Shown here: positions 1 to 12,414 of the stretch, in pieces
Layout: each line of letters begins with the position of its first letter
How positions within the stretch are numbered: position 1 is the stretch's first letter
Assembly (NCBI GenBank): GCA_027922465.2
Contig: BQMF02000047.1
Location: 1,054,001 to 1,118,000, forward strand
Source: Turritopsis dohrnii
Taxonomy: Eukaryota; Cnidaria; Hydrozoa; Anthoathecata; Oceaniidae
DNA length: 64,000 nt
Direction: 5' to 3'
The notes under the pieces: generated by a model
What the model saw: the letters and a program-made list of their open reading frames with translations, nothing else
Databases searched by the model: none
Told to the model about the DNA's origin: nothing
Made by a program: the position numbers and the translations under genes

Positions 1-1889
1 ATAATACTAAAATAGTTATCTGCTTTTAAAAAACATTGGACATTATTGATTTGTCTTATAGAAAGGCCTTCCTAAAACAATATAAATGTTTTTATTCTTT
101 CTTGTTTTCAACTTAAGCTTCTTTTCCTGAAATACCATTACCTGAAAGTATACTCCTTTTGTTTAACAAAGGATTATCTATAGGTTTATCTACCAAGACA
201 TCTCATCTAAAATTTGGCATCAAATTTTAGATATTACTGTCAGAGCTAAACAACATGGTAGCATAATAAGTCGGTTATTTCAAACATAATAGACTTTAAA
301 CAAAATAACTCCATAGTTGCCCATGTGACAGACACAAAATTATTATTGCTAATATAAATAACTTTTAATTTGCTGAAAGAGCAATAAAACTAATTAAGAT
401 AGTAATATAAACATTCTATGTGTTCAAATGATTTCTTAAATGTCACTACAAATATTCCTTGGTTACAGCAATTAATGTGATTTTCCAATGAATGCAAGAT
501 GTCTTCATCAAAAACATTGCATGTGAAGTTTGTAGATTAAAACCATCATCTTGTCATTAAGCAATGAAACATAAAGAATTATTATATAAAGAGACATATA
601 GGTATATAAGGTATATAATAACCGAAAAGAAATTGAACAAATTTAAGGTTTCATATTAAGTGAACTAGTTAGGGAAAATGTATTATACCATCTATATACC
701 ATCATAATACCTTGTCTTACACAATTATTTTTGTGGAGCATTGCCTACTTCTTCAAAACCTTGCAACTTGCAATTTAACGATATACATCCGATTTTAGTG
801 AATGTCAATGTATACATGCTAATATTAAATACATAAACCAGAGAATGTATATACATTAAGCATGAAACATTAAGTTATGTACTAATATTTATGTTGAAAA
901 TATAACCTTACACGAATAATTTGCTCTATATATATATTCTTCTGTTATATTGAGCACTCTATAACAGATGTTCAGCAACTGTTGAATATACCAATGTTTA
1001 TTATACCAAAATACATCATATTATAGTGAAGTTGTTTTTTCACGGAGGAAATTCAGAACAAAAGTGACAGAAAAGGGCTTCAGGCAAAGAACAAAGTACC
1101 ATTCAGACAATAACTGAGGTGCCATGAAACAATATCTTTAAACTCCTTATCTTCTTCCTTATCTTCTCCTAATACAAATTCCTTCAAACAGTATCATGCT
1201 GAAAAAATGTGAGGAGATAACTCAAGAAATAAGGAATGAAAAATATGCTAATAATGTCATAACGGTTACTTCTACTTCTACATTTTCTATTTTTACATTT
1301 TCATAACATTTCAAAGCAACTTTTTTTTCGTCTCATGTTTTGCTAGATTTTATATTTTCTATATCATTCTTATGTTACTCTATTTCACCGCCTTGTATCT
1401 TTTTTTTATCTACAGGACCTACGTGATAGCAGTATTTAGTACTGGCGTAGCTCTCCTGTATAAATATTTGATAAATAAATAAATAAATAAAAATATAGAC
1501 ACAGAAAATAAAAATGAAAAAAAATATCGTTAGAAAGCTGCAAACTTTGTTTGTTTGGTTAATTTTCTTTGGATTCCTTCTAGCTTTTGGTGGAAAATCA
1601 AAATGCTCAGACTATCACACATTGTTTTCCTAAAAAGGGAAGGCTGTTGATTGCTGAAATAATTTTACAATTACACAGATTTTTTACCTGATAGTTTTAA
1701 AAGTGTGAGGCAAGTTTTAAATCTTCATTATACCATCAGCAGAGCTGACAGCAACTCCTTCAATTTTCAAGGTAAACTTTACAAATAATTCAATTCTCCA
1801 TAGTATAAAATGCAAAAACATATTAGCTAGATATGATCTCATACAAAGAAGATAATTCAAATTCAAAAAGCAAACCAAATTTTTTTTAC
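1..1889. other. No gene visible; AT-rich, possible intron of the gene at 1890-2222
   Basis: No open frame of useful length and no family signature is visible on either strand. There is a short (AAAT)n run near 1470-1490. If the minus-strand exon at 1890-2222 is the first exon of a longer gene, this stretch is its first intron and the remaining exons lie outside the window. I could not place a second exon here. Confidence 0.4.
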
Positions 1890-2222
1890 CTCAAATTTCA
1901 GAAAAACCTCAGCTTTGCTAGACGATAGGAGCGATATTTCTTTCGGGTCAGTATTCCTGTTATCACCACAATACTCGCCATTCTTTCCAGAAACTTTCGA
2001 AAAAGATATGGACGATCGGTTTGTCAAATCATTTCCAATCAAAACAACCTTAAACTTTTCATTTGGTTTTACTTCTATAGTACCATCACTTACGGCAACA
2101 TTGTCTGATGTATCAAATAAAGCTATGAAGTTGATTCCAGCTGTGCAGTTGACAAAAGTAAGAACATTAAGAATTATTATTATGACAAACAGCTTGTATT
2201 GTGATGGAAACTTATCCACCAT
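1890..2222 (-). CDS. First exon, secreted/extracellular domain resembling CNNM (ancient conserved domain) Mg2+ transport mediators
   Basis: Seen: ATG at 2222, a hydrophobic signal peptide at residues 9-25 (LFVIIIILNVLTFVNC) and then an extracellular-looking segment of about 85 residues. It contains a VSDGTIEV strand, a VVLIGNDLT strand, an ISFSKVSG strand, one cysteine (GEYCGD) and ends KAEVFLKFE. The exon ends GAG|GTAAAA, a canonical donor, so the last codons of the longer open frame are intron. Known: CNNM proteins begin with a signal peptide and an extracellular beta domain of the pattern DGxIxV...LxGxxL...ISFT before the membrane DUF21 domain. Inference: this is the N-terminal exon of a CNNM-type protein at the plasma membrane. 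The DUF21, CBS and cyclic-nucleotide-like domains are not in the window, so the call rests on one domain. Another beta-sandwich ectodomain remains possible. Confidence 0.45.
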
Positions 2223-2495
2223 TTTGAATGAACGTGCTTTCGTATGGTACGGTTTTATATGCGATTTTTCTCAGAATACAGATAAAAAGAGTTGCGACAA
2301 TCATTTTTCTCTCTCTCTCTTTATTAAGGACAATTTTAATGAAAATTGAAGAACTTTTGAAATTTGGTCCAAATTTTGACCATAACATTATTATCAATCT
2401 TTTTTCCAAAAACAGTAGAAACTGACCCAAAACGAAATTAGCATAGAAGTTCTAGGGAAATTTGAAAAACTAATTTATTAACATTGCGCAAGCCT

Positions 2496-3008
2496 AAAGC
2501 TTGGAATGCTTTATCCATTTAAATGGAACAGTTTAAATGAATCAGTTTAAATGGGTAGAAAACAAACTGATGAAAAAAACTGATCCAACACAGGTGTCTA
2601 CACTTATCCAACAAACGTAACACCAACTACACGTTTTTTATGACGATTTTGCCCACTGGAACTATATTTCTATTTAATTCGCTATTTATCTCTCGCGTGA
2701 TCTGTAGTAGAATATAATGACCCCCTGAGAATATTTTCACCCCCGTGGTTTACGCTTATGACTAACCCTAACTCTAAACCTAACTGTAACCCTTACAATA
2801 ACAAAGAAAACCTAACAAGTCATAAGCGTAAACCATGGGGGGTGAAAATATTCTAAGGGGTCATTATTTTTTACCACAGATCTCGCTTCCTCACCTTCCA
2901 ACAATCCAACTTTTTCAAACGCTTTCCATTTAAACTGAAACAGGCGAAAATCTAACTGATACATTTAAACTGATCCATTTAAATGGATAATGTATTCCGC
3001 CAAGCTTT
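2496..3008. mobile_element. MITE family A, copy 1, with a nested second MITE
   Basis: The ends are inverted copies: AAAGCTTGGAAT then TTATCCATTTAAATGGA on the left, and TCCATTTAAATGGATAA then ATTCCGCCAAGCTTT on the right. Internal GATCCATTTAAA/TTTAAACTGATC blocks repeat in both orientations near each end. A second copy lies at 8173-8539 and shares the interior (CTGATCCAACACAGGTGTC, TGACGATTTTGCCCACTGGA). No coding capacity, so non-autonomous. The extra length of this copy comes from the insert at 2716-2865. Confidence 0.8.
2716..2865. mobile_element. Nested palindromic MITE inside MITE A copy 1
   Basis: The ends form an almost perfect inverted repeat of about 46 bp: AATGACCCCCTGAGAATATT at the left matches the reverse complement of AATATTCTAAGGGGTCATT at the right, continuing through TTTACGCTTATGAC / GTCATAAGCGTAAA. 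The short centre is rich in CTAACCCTAACTCTAAACC-type units. It is absent from the sister MITE at 8173-8539, which proves the nested insertion order. Confidence 0.8.
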
Positions 3009-5129
3009 TCTTGTCTGACAAAAAAAAATCAAAAATGAACAACGGTTAATGACGAAGACTAATTTAGCGTCTTGAATTCCTTAAAACCCAGATAAATACT
3101 CCTACATTGTGAGGACACATCTCGTTTTATTGGTAATGATGGGGAAATACAATTCTATTATAATAAACCATATACATTTTGAATCAGGAAGCGAATTTCA
3201 GAGAGATCCTGAAAATACCTTGTTACTTTTTGAGAATTACAAGCTCAAATTCTGAAAGGTATACAGGGGCGGATCCAAGGGTGGTCAGATTGGTCGACCG
3301 ACCTAGTAAAATCAAATCAAAAATTTTATAAACGAGCGCAATTTAGTTCTTAGCTGTTGTGAACGCGCCGTGCCGATCAAATCTTCACGGGAATTAGCCT
3401 TGAGAAGTGGTACGTCATGAAACACAGTCCATAATTTTTGATCACTCATTTTTCGATAGTCTCAGATCAATAAACGATTTTTCCGGCTGAATTAAACTTT
3501 GGAAATCGTATATAAGCGAGTAGGCTAAGGACCATGTTGCCCACTTTGAGTTTTCGAAGCCACTGCATTTTAACGCATTCCATTGGTTTAAAATCTTGAG
3601 AACAATAGATTGCTAAACAATTGACCTATCAAGCCTCGGTTAAAATTTCACTTGTAGTTTTGGATAAGTGACTTTTGACCGTGTGATTTTGGACCGATTG
3701 GTGCTTTGTCTTCCAGACTATAGTTTTTGCAAATAGGTCAAGCTTATCGCCCTCGTGCAGTGAATTCCTAATCGAAGTCGGCTTGAAAAGGTGAAAGCTG
3801 TGTTTGATAGCAATGATTGTTATATATTAGCGATTTACGAAGATTTGATAACAAAGTTGTCAGTCACAATGTTTTGATTATGTAGGATTGTGGAAATCTG
3901 GCGAACTTTGCCAGTTTAAACAAGAAGGTCTTTTTTTGATGTACAATGTACATCGAAATTTTTACCAGTTGAGCAGAGGTTGATGGCTAAGGTAAAGGAT
4001 TTGTTTAATTTGAATAGAATAATTTGATATTGTGTATGATATATTTGATTTTTAATCTGTTTTAATAAGGAATTTGTGGTTTCTTTTCATTTCTAAAATT
4101 AAAGATGGCTGGTTGTTTATTATTTCAGTTCAGATACAACAGGATGTAAATTGACTTTTCAGATGCTCTTGTTGGTGACAACTTATTTGATGATGTGAGA
4201 ATTTTATTGTGCTTGGAGTTACTTCTTAATTCATCACACTATGCATTACATATCCTGTTTCGAATAAACGTTTTTTTCTGAAAATCAACAAAACATCAAG
4301 GTGAGATAGTTCCTTTTAAAAGTTTTTGAACTGTTCTTGACTGTTCTTTATGTGATAATGATCATAACTATCCTTTTCATGAATGTATATATGCTGTTTA
4401 TTATGCATGTTGTATTCATATTGGGTTGGTTTAATGTTAGATTAGAGTGTTGTACTTAAGACTAGGGGGAAACATTACAACCTGTTCTGTTTAATTCTAT
4501 TTGTTATATGTGTTTGTATCCCTAAAAATTTATGTAATGGGATAAAATTCAAAATTCAGGTAGACAAATGAAACATGTAAACATATCGTTTCAGGCATAC
4601 GACAATAAAATGCTATGTAAAGATTTTTTCTGAGATCGAAAAGTTATTTTATTTCATTATATTTCCAAAGGTCATCATCAGATTAATTTTTGATCTCAAT
4701 TAAAAAAAACGTTTAAGCTTCTGGTATTAAAAACTTGTAATCCTGTTGAATTATCTTCATGTTCCAGTTTTTGTAGTAGTTCTGCTGAAAAATTTGAAGG
4801 TTTGGTGGTGGAGTAATGTTCTGCTTTCTTCATTTGCATAAAGAGGAAAATATGGAAATGAAAATAAGACAAGATCGAACCATCTATATTCAAGTTATTA
4901 CGATTTGTAGTTTGTTTTTATTCAAAAGAAATTGAAGTTTCCACTTCGTTTTTTTACCCTCGAAATAGCACGAAATGGCGTTTTATACGAGTTAAGTTGG
5001 ATGACAATTTCCATATTACATTTCTAAAAATGCTTCATACAATGCGTTTCTCATATCATAACAGTTTCATAACAATATCATAACAATTCGGTTTTCTTGG
5101 TGGAAGATCAACTACTCTGCAACTGCCTC
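3009..5129. other. No gene visible; one hAT-like terminus
   Basis: No open frame with coding character is seen. CAGGGGCGGATCCAAGG at 3263 has the form of a hAT transposon end (CAGxGGCGGATC), similar to the small element at 6671-6838, but no matching right end was found, so it is not called as an element. Confidence 0.4.
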
Positions 5130-5866
5130 GAAAATGGAGGTGTGATTTATATCATATATTGTGATTTTAAAAAAACGCTTGACACTGTTCCCCACTGTGG
5201 ACTAGTTGAAGTCTTGTGTCACTACGGACGCAACACAGTATGTAATGGATGACACTGTCCTCATGCAAAAATCAGATGTGAATGACCTAGGCATAAATTT
5301 TCGATGAGCATCTTTCACACATTCACGAAAAGGCGAAAAAATCTAATGCTCTTGTTGGTATGTTACGACGAACGTTTGTCTACCTAGATAAGGATTGTTT
5401 CAAGCTACTGTTCACAAGTATTGTACGCCCCCACCTCGAATACGGTGCTCCCGTGTGGAACCCTCACCTCCTGAACGACAGATCTCCCATCTCGAAGATG
5501 TACGTCGAGAAACAAAATTGATACCTGGAATGAAAAACCTTAGCTACAAGGAAAGATGGGAGATCATGAACCTTCCATCTCTGCAGTATCGTCGATATAG
5601 GGGCGATATGATCGAGATGTGTAAGATCACCCATGACCTTTATGACAAAGAAGCTATTGGAAATTTTCTTCGCTTTCGATCTCAGGATAGACAAAAACAC
5701 AACCTACGTCGTCACGAATTCACGACAAGTGTCTTAAAGAGTTTAAAAATATTCATTTAAAAATCGAGTTGCGGAACAATGGAATAACCTGCCACCGGAC
5801 GTTGTGCAAGCACCGTCTCTTAATACCTTCAAAAGTCGAATCGACAAGTTATGGTATCATGTTTAA
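5130..5866 (+). pseudogene. Decayed non-LTR retrotransposon reverse transcriptase, C-terminal part
   Basis: Translated pieces in shifting frames match the C-terminal half of LINE ORF2 proteins. There is an RT core remnant VIYIIYCDFKKTLDTVPH (from about 5145), a short piece around the usual active-site region (MDDTVL, near 5245), then NALVGMLRRTF, FKLLFTSIVRPHLEYGAPVW, KLIPGMKNLSYKERWEIMN, YRRYRGDMIEMCKI, and the usual final motif RVAEQWNNLPPDVV...FKSRIDKLW before the stop at 5864-5866. Several frameshifts separate the blocks and the active-site block is deleted, so it cannot encode a working enzyme. The CR1/L2-like style of the tail is from memory of the family and the clade is not certain. 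The region after it to about 6000 is probably its 3' UTR. Confidence 0.75.
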
Positions 5867-6670
5867 TATTGATCTTAATCTCGTCGAAACAACAGCCTCC
5901 CGACAAACGCGATTTAGACAAGTCGTCAATGATTGAACCTCGTGTTAAAGGCACCATGTTCCTACTTCCAGAAGTTTGTATAATAACAATATAACAGAGC
6001 AGTAAAGATACGTTGAAAATATGGGGCTACCTTTTTGACAGGAAGGTTGGCACATATTTAGCAGGTGGAATTTAAGAAGGGGAAGCTATGATAGAGACGA
6101 CGATAGCTGCATCTAATGCAAGGCGACAGCATTTTAAATAAAACAGCCCTAAAGGGCGGTAACTCAGCCGATATAACAATTATAATTGCAATTAAATTGT
6201 GCTAAATGTTACATCACAGGCAAGCCCTTTGAAATGACGCTTATAGTAAGAGGCTAGTCCGAACTGAGGAAGACTAAATAAATTGCAGAAGTATACCTAG
6301 CATAAATTATGTAAAATTATATGGATCGAAGACTTGCACAATTGTATTGACTTCAACACTATTACAATCAAATGGGTTAAAATAAGTCAAACTTGCTTAA
6401 AAACTGAAGACCTTGTCAAATCTGCATAAGTGACTGCCAAATTCAGGACCTTCCAATTTTTTTTTTTTGGTGCAAACCTTCCAAATTTTGCCAGAAATGC
6501 GAATTGGTAACATATTACGTTTCATGAAATTGTTCACAACTTGGATTAGTAGGAGCAGGAGAAACTTGGGTATTTCAAAGATTTTAATCCATGACAATAT
6601 TAAAACTATATAGTATATAATTTAAATCAACATAACATACAATATGAAAGTCTATTTCTACTAAACCTGG
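5867..6670. other. No gene visible
   Basis: AT-rich sequence after the LINE remnant. No coding signature or inverted repeat found. A poly-T run lies near 6459. Confidence 0.4.
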
Positions 6671-6838
6671 CAGTGGCGGATCAAGAAGTAAGTCACAACT
6701 TGTGTAAAAAAGTGTTAGCAATTCAAACATAAAAGAAAAACATTAAAACAATCCCATTGGTAATATTATAAACCGAATTGACAAATTATGTTAATGCGTT
6801 TCTCCACAGAATGTGCCTGCCCTCTAGATCCGCCACTG
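6671..6838. mobile_element. Short hAT-like MITE
   Basis: Ends CAGTGGCGGATC (left) and GATCCGCCACTG (right) are exact inverted repeats of 12 bp, the usual hAT-type terminus. Length is 168 bp and there is no coding capacity. I see no clean 8-bp target duplication in the flanks. Confidence 0.6.
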
Positions 6839-7661
6839 ACTGCATATTACCACTTGAATCTTTTCATGGAGTTTATAAATAAAGCAATTGTGCACGAAAA
6901 GACAAATGACACAATAAAACTTTTTTAAGGATCCGTATTATGTTCTTTTCAAACATGTTATATTGTGTCCTAGCACATATTAGGTACACAACAAATTTTT
7001 AAATTATATGTATGTATATTGGTTTGATTCTAATTATCATCCAAAGAATTTTTCCTGACATTGTATATATATCCCAAACTTATTCTGTGCTTGCATCGAG
7101 TGGTTTGCAGTAGAAAAAATCTTGATTATTTTGAACAACGTCATCTTTTTCAATGTGAATTTAACACAATCAGTCTCACACAGTGGTAACTTGATCGAAC
7201 ATTGTACTGACTAATAATTTGATACAGTCTACAATTCACAAAATTACTCCCTTCTTTAATTTATTAAACTAATCTCGGCCACTTTTCAATTCACTGTGAC
7301 ATTTCGGAGCCAGAAAAACAGTTTTATTAAACATTATTGTTCACCAATATCTTGCGCATGATGTTTATACTTTCGGTTTGTATCAGTGTGTAGACAGATG
7401 AGTCAATTCAGTCACCACCACAAGTGAAGTATATTTTGTGTGCTTTCAATGACAATTCCACTTGTTTATTTTTTTCGACATCTTCAACTTTTAGTGTAAT
7501 ATTTATTAAATGAAATGAGCATGTTTAATGAATTTATTGATAAGACGTATTCACCAGTAATGTTGATACTACATTCATTTCTGTTGTGATATTGAAAGTT
7601 TTTCACACACAACACAGTTTTGTTTATTATCTTCATCTTCTTTTTCAAGAACTTTTCGCAG

Positions 7662-7979
7662 AGTCGACTAAACATAAATAATTCCTACAAAGAATGTTCC
7701 CATGATAATATTTCCATGGCAATAGTTGATAAAGACAGGAAAGAAAGTCTTAAAATTCTTCTTCAAAGATTCTGCAAAGCTTCTTCTACAATTTCCTCAA
7801 AACATAAGCGAGCTCTGTGTGCATATTTTACAGACTTGATAATAAAAATTTTAAAGATTGAATTGAGAAGTTATCAACAAAAAATGTCTAAAATAACTTC
7901 TAAAAGTATTTCAGAAGTACAGAAAAGATCATTCTTTTATGAGTTATTATTGAAAGTGCCCTTTTTGTATTGCATTTAG
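7662..7979 (+). CDS. Possible terminal exon of an unrecognised gene
   Basis: A pyrimidine-rich tract ending TTTTCGCAG precedes an open frame of 105 codons to the stop at 7977-7979. The predicted peptide is basic and helical (KESLKILLQRFCKA, KHKRALCAYFTDLI, IELRSYQQKMSKI). No family is recognised. There is no obvious donor site, which suits a last exon, but no upstream exon was found, so chance is not excluded. MITE A copy 2 follows at 8173. Confidence 0.25.
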   Translation, partial: SRLNINNSYKECSHDNISMAIVDKDRKESLKILLQRFCKASSTISSKHKRALCAYFTDLIIKILKIELRSYQQKMSKITSKSISEVQKRSFFYELLLKVPFLYCI

Positions 7980-8056
7980 CATCACGTTTTGGGTCTGTCA
8001 TTAAATAAACAAACAATCCAAAATCCGAACGGACTTTCCGAAAACGGCAAAATTTA

Positions 8057-8079
8057 ATGAAGAAGAAGAAGAAGAAGAA
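8057..8079 (+). repeat. (GAA)n microsatellite
   Basis: About seven consecutive GAA units. Confidence 0.85.
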
Positions 8080-8172
8080 AAACGCCGATTCCAATACTCA
8101 TCTCGATCTAAGATCGGCTGAGTAATAAAAAAGTCAATGTAAAAAATTTCTTGATAGTTTTATATACAGTAT

Positions 8173-8539
8173 AAAGCTTGGAATATATTATCTATTTAAA
8201 TGGATCAGTTTGACTGGATCAGTTTAAATCGATACGAAAAAAAAACTGATGAAAAAAACTGATCCAACACAGGTGTCTACACTTATCCAACAAACGTAAC
8301 CAACTCCACGTTTCTATGACGATTTTGCCCACTGGAACTATATTTCTATTTATGACGATTTTGCTTAGGGAAACTATATTTTTATTTAATTCGCTATGTA
8401 TCTCACCTTATCTTTTATTTATAACAATAGGAATTAAGAAAACAATTGAACACACTTTTTCCATTGAAACTGAAACAGGTGAAAATCTAACTGATCCATT
8501 TAAAGTGATCCATTTAAATGGATAATGTATTCCAAGCTT
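8173..8539. mobile_element. MITE family A, copy 2 (without nested insert)
   Basis: Begins AAAGCTTGGAATATATTAT and ends ATAATGTATTCCAAGCTT, with the same TTTAAATGGATC subterminal blocks as the copy at 2496-3008. The interior TTTGACGATTTTGC segment is duplicated in tandem in this copy. It corresponds to the uninterrupted form of the family. Confidence 0.8.
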
Positions 8540-8638
8540 AAAGACAAATAAAACAAGAACAAACACTAAAATTTAGGTAATTGAGAACTTTTCCACGATA
8601 ACACTTTGTCCAAGAAAAGTTCAACATCATCATTGTCA

Positions 8639-10165
8639 TCATCCACATCGTGACCTGATCAAAATTCCAACTTTTGACAACGACCTCAATTTCAGCTTGG
8701 TTCTGATAAGCAATGTGCCATTCACAACAATTTCTTCTAAACTTTTGGTTAACCTGCCCACGATCGACTCCATATCATTCATAATCTGTACTTCATCTTC
8801 AGTTAACGTTTCAGAATAGTTTCGTATATATAAATCAGTCAATGAACTGCACAAGAAGACAAATTCCTCAACTTCTTCACTGGAAAACAAAGTGGACTGG
8901 CCTTCTGGCAACTTGGTGTCCAGATGCCTTGGTGGTAACCGTTCGTAATGAACATACACTATTTTCTTCAACGATAATTTTTTGTCGTATTCATTTACAG
9001 TACCATGTAATGTCTCCAGTATCAAATCTAACAACAATATTTTTAATTTGATGTCAGGTATCGTTGATAGAAAAATGTTTTTCTGATCGATGCATTGGAG
9101 ACCTTCGTAACACCGTTGGTACTCGTATACTGCAGATGTCATGAAGTCGCATGCTCTAACGTACATAAACATGAACTTCTGTATGGTGAGGAAGACATGT
9201 TTAAAATCCAAGGATACAATCATGTCATCTCTACATAAATCAAAAACATCATGGCTAGACCAGTTGGACATTATTGTATAAACGTTTCGAAAAAGACGAT
9301 GAACGTAATCGTAACGGTTACTGGTGGGGATAAAAAACTTGCGCACTAGACTTAGTCTGGGACTATTACGATATCGCAGACTGTCACGTTCAAATATCAC
9401 CAAAATTCCTTCAAGCAACCAATAGGAATTCAACCACAATATTTCATCGCTAAAGTGTTTAGATGAAACGTCGTTTACCAGCTCTGCAATCTTTTCAAAT
9501 GTCATGGGAAAATTCTCGTAGTTGATCAATCCGAGAACTGATAGCCTGTGTAAGCATTCCCTAGCCTTAAACGAGACAAGCAAGTCCATACTAGTCTTTA
9601 ATATATCCATCGTGTTGTTTATAACGCTTAATGATGGAAGCCTCCGATCAGTAGAGTTGTTGATCAGTGAGTTTATAAACGACAGTTTGAACCCCTGATC
9701 CAGGTAACCTTGCAAGCCGTTTTCTGCGTTAGTACCCATTTTCTTTCTGGCGAATTTCCATTTCAAATTTTTCAAATCCACGAAAGTGTTATTCACTATT
9801 TTAAGCTCGGATTTGGTCACTACAAAGGATGTGTTTGAAGAACAAATAGCTTGCATGTTGGTATGTGGAGCTTCCTTTATTGGCAAACCACCAGATGTTG
9901 CAGTGTCTGCAGATTCCTCGTGTGAGGGATTTTCATAGCAGTTTCCAACTTGTTCTGAACTTGAGTGAGAACTTGGGTAGAGTACACTCTTCAGAATCTT
10001 GTTATTTAGTTTCAGTTTCTTCGCAGGTTTTCTAATTTTTTTCACTCTCTTTCCATCGGCTTTGTTCCTAGTTTTGGGTTCTTCGACGAATGGATTTCTA
10101 CGTTTTGCACTAAATTTTCTTTGGATTTTGCTTTTTGATGAGTACTTCACTGGCGAAATAATTAT
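8639..10165 (-). CDS. Large exon of an unrecognised protein with basic, nuclear-type N terminus
   Basis: One uninterrupted minus-strand frame runs to a stop at 8639. A methionine at 10207 would create a signal-peptide-like start, but the bases just downstream read TTGTCTTCATATTGTCTCTACAG followed by ATAATTATTTCG. That is an excellent splice acceptor, so I place the exon start at 10165 in phase 0. Translated from there (508 residues), the first 60 residues are strongly basic (KRRNP, KRVKKIRKPAKKLKL, a bipartite nuclear-localisation pattern), and residues about 75-110 are Ser/Thr-rich. From about residue 145 onward the protein is alpha-helical with many Leu/Ile/Phe (SMDLLVSFKARECLHRLSVL, LKILLLDLILETLHG). 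No domain is recognised. If the splice reading is right this is the last exon of a nuclear helical protein. If the upstream ATG is used it would be a single-exon secreted protein, which fits its composition less well. Confidence 0.7.
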   Translation of the reverse strand: MIISPVKYSSKSKIQRKFSAKRRNPFVEEPKTRNKADGKRVKKIRKPAKKLKLNNKILKSVLYPSSHSSSEQVGNCYENPSHEESADTATSGGLPIKEAPHTNMQAICSSNTSFVVTKSELKIVNNTFVDLKNLKWKFARKKMGTNAENGLQGYLDQGFKLSFINSLINNSTDRRLPSLSVINNTMDILKTSMDLLVSFKARECLHRLSVLGLINYENFPMTFEKIAELVNDVSSKHFSDEILWLNSYWLLEGILVIFERDSLRYRNSPRLSLVRKFFIPTSNRYDYVHRLFRNVYTIMSNWSSHDVFDLCRDDMIVSLDFKHVFLTIQKFMFMYVRACDFMTSAVYEYQRCYEGLQCIDQKNIFLSTIPDIKLKILLLDLILETLHGTVNEYDKKLSLKKIVYVHYERLPPRHLDTKLPEGQSTLFSSEEVEEFVFLCSSLTDLYIRNYSETLTEDEVQIMNDMESIVGRLTKSLEEIVVNGTLLIRTKLKLRSLSKVGILIRSRCG

Positions 10166-10207
10166 CTGTAGAGACAATATGAAGACAAGACAAATGATAT
10201 GAGACAT

Positions 10208-12414
10208 AATAGCTCCTATCCATACTTTAATGGATGAACGTTTTGTGGTTTTTGTCGAATTTGCAAAAGTTCAATGCCGCTAAAAGCCCTGGAAAGTTAT
10301 CAACAACAATAGTTTTTCCACGAGAATCATTTTTCGTAATTTTTGCCATTGAAAAAAGACTTTTGACAGAACATTTTTTCCGTTCGATATGGCGATAAGA
10401 AAGCGTTTATTCTAAAACTTTTCTGCAGGAGATATATTTCGAAGGATTTCGCTCGTTGTACATTACCTCTTTTAAGGGTGACCACTATGGTTTTGTGTAA
10501 AAAATTCCATGTATTTTCATGTTTTCCAGGTGCACAATTTAACAAGTAAAGAAAATTAAAAGAATGGACTTGTTTTTAAAAACAGAACTTAAACCAACCA
10601 TATGAATACTTTACAGATAACAACATTACAAACTTATGAGCGTAATCTTAATAAAAAATATTATACATTATATTAAAAGAAATCTCTTAAAATCTGAAGT
10701 AATTCATCTTTTTTCCATTTGATAACATAAGCTCTAGTTGCAGATTTCAATTTCTACATAATAAACCGCTGTTGAGAATAAATATTACCAAGAAATTTCT
10801 TCAAAAACCACAAAAGTTTATTCTCATAAAATGCAGCAAAAGTTCTGCAAACACGTTCTTTTTAAAATAACAAGAATTTCAGGTCATATTTCAAATGAAG
10901 AACTTCTTCGTGGAACTTACAAAATCATTTGATGCGTGTTTCAAAAAAGTAGAAAAGTCTTCCGTATCATGTCCTATAATAAAACAGTCATGATCAGATT
11001 TCAAAAAAAAAGAAATAGGTCAATTATTATCATCTCATGGAAGTGTGACCTTCTCAAACCTTCTCAAACCTTCTCGATCTCAAATCAATACCTTATACAT
11101 GAACTTGAACTTCCAACAACCCAATCAATATAATTATGGGTCTGTTACAAAAATACTTGTTTTATGTCTGACGGACAAATCGATACTTAGGGCTACCCAG
11201 TGGGCAAAACCGTCAAAAAGTCACTGCGATGGAGAGCATTTTTATTGAAATTGTGTATATATTTATATAGAAATGCACTCCTTCGCAGAGATTTTTTAAC
11301 AAATGTGCCAGCTGGGTATATAAAAGACAGCACGTTTACAATACAATATCAAGCAAACGTTTTTCGAAAGTATATAGAATAGACTTTACAAACTTCCAAA
11401 ACATGATTTCTACAAGGATGATAGTCAAAAAATATTGAAACAAACAGTTATCGTGTCGGATGGACAAAATGCTAATACTTTTGTAACAGACCCTTATGTA
11501 ACTAGCGTTACATTATTCAAAGGAGCGTTACATTATTCAAAGGGGGGCTTTTATCAATTCATCACAGTATTAGATAATTTAATAACAAACTGGTGATCTA
11601 TGTGATCAATTATTCTATGATTGCTATTAGGTCCTTGTTGTCACAAAACGTGACGTCATAGTTTTGGCTACAGTTTTGAGTAAACTGCAAAAGTATTTGT
11701 ACCATTCGAAAAAGATTAAAAAAGATGTAAGATAGAACCAACATCTGAAAATGTCGATTTCACTAGATATTAGGAAAAAAAGCCACCAAAATTACTTCAT
11801 CGTTGATGATGTCATCGGAAAATAAAAAGCGGCAAAAATACTGATTATCAGATTTTTTCGTAATATAATTAATTGTTCCCAGATTGATTCCCCAAATTTT
11901 CCCCCAAATTTTTTTTCAATTTCAAATGACATTGCGGATGGCATTATCTTTTACCCCTTTTTGCCCAATATTTAGGGAAGTAGACAATTTCAAATACAGG
12001 TTATAACACTTTTTTGATACATTTTTGATATATACATAGTCTTTTGAATGAAACACAAATTTTTTGCAATTTGAAATCTTTCATTTTTCACCCTCCCTAA
12101 AACTAAGACGTTGGTATCCATCAGAAACTGAAATCTGACCATCCAAGGACCATATACCGTCACCAGTCTGCTATCAAAATAGCCCTGTCTATTAAATAAA
12201 AAGACAAAACAAACCTTCATCTGAGCTTACAAAAATTATATCAGAGTTTTCCATTGTATGAATTTTAACACCATTCACCATTCATGGCCTAAAAGGCTAA
12301 GAAAGAAAAATCAATCAAGATGATGATGAAATTTCTTCCTTTGAATTTTTTTGTATCAAATATATACATATCATTGAGGATGAAAAACAATACACATATT
12401 TTGGAGTTATTCCT
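10208..12414. other. No gene visible apart from one MITE
   Basis: Should hold the 5' part of the minus-strand gene ending at 8639, but no upstream exon could be identified. One small MITE lies at 11196-11316. A GGAGCGTTACATTATTCAAA unit is duplicated at about 11508-11545. Confidence 0.4.
11196..11316. mobile_element. MITE family B (CCCAGTGGGCAAA ends), full copy
   Basis: Left end CCCAGTGGGCAAAACCGTCA, right end CAAATGTGCCAGCTGGG, flanked on both sides by TA. The interior CACTGCGATGGAGAGCATTT and TTTATTGAAATTGTG blocks recur in copies at 28325-28391, 45328-45419 and 46507-46626. Length about 120 bp, non-coding. Confidence 0.75.
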
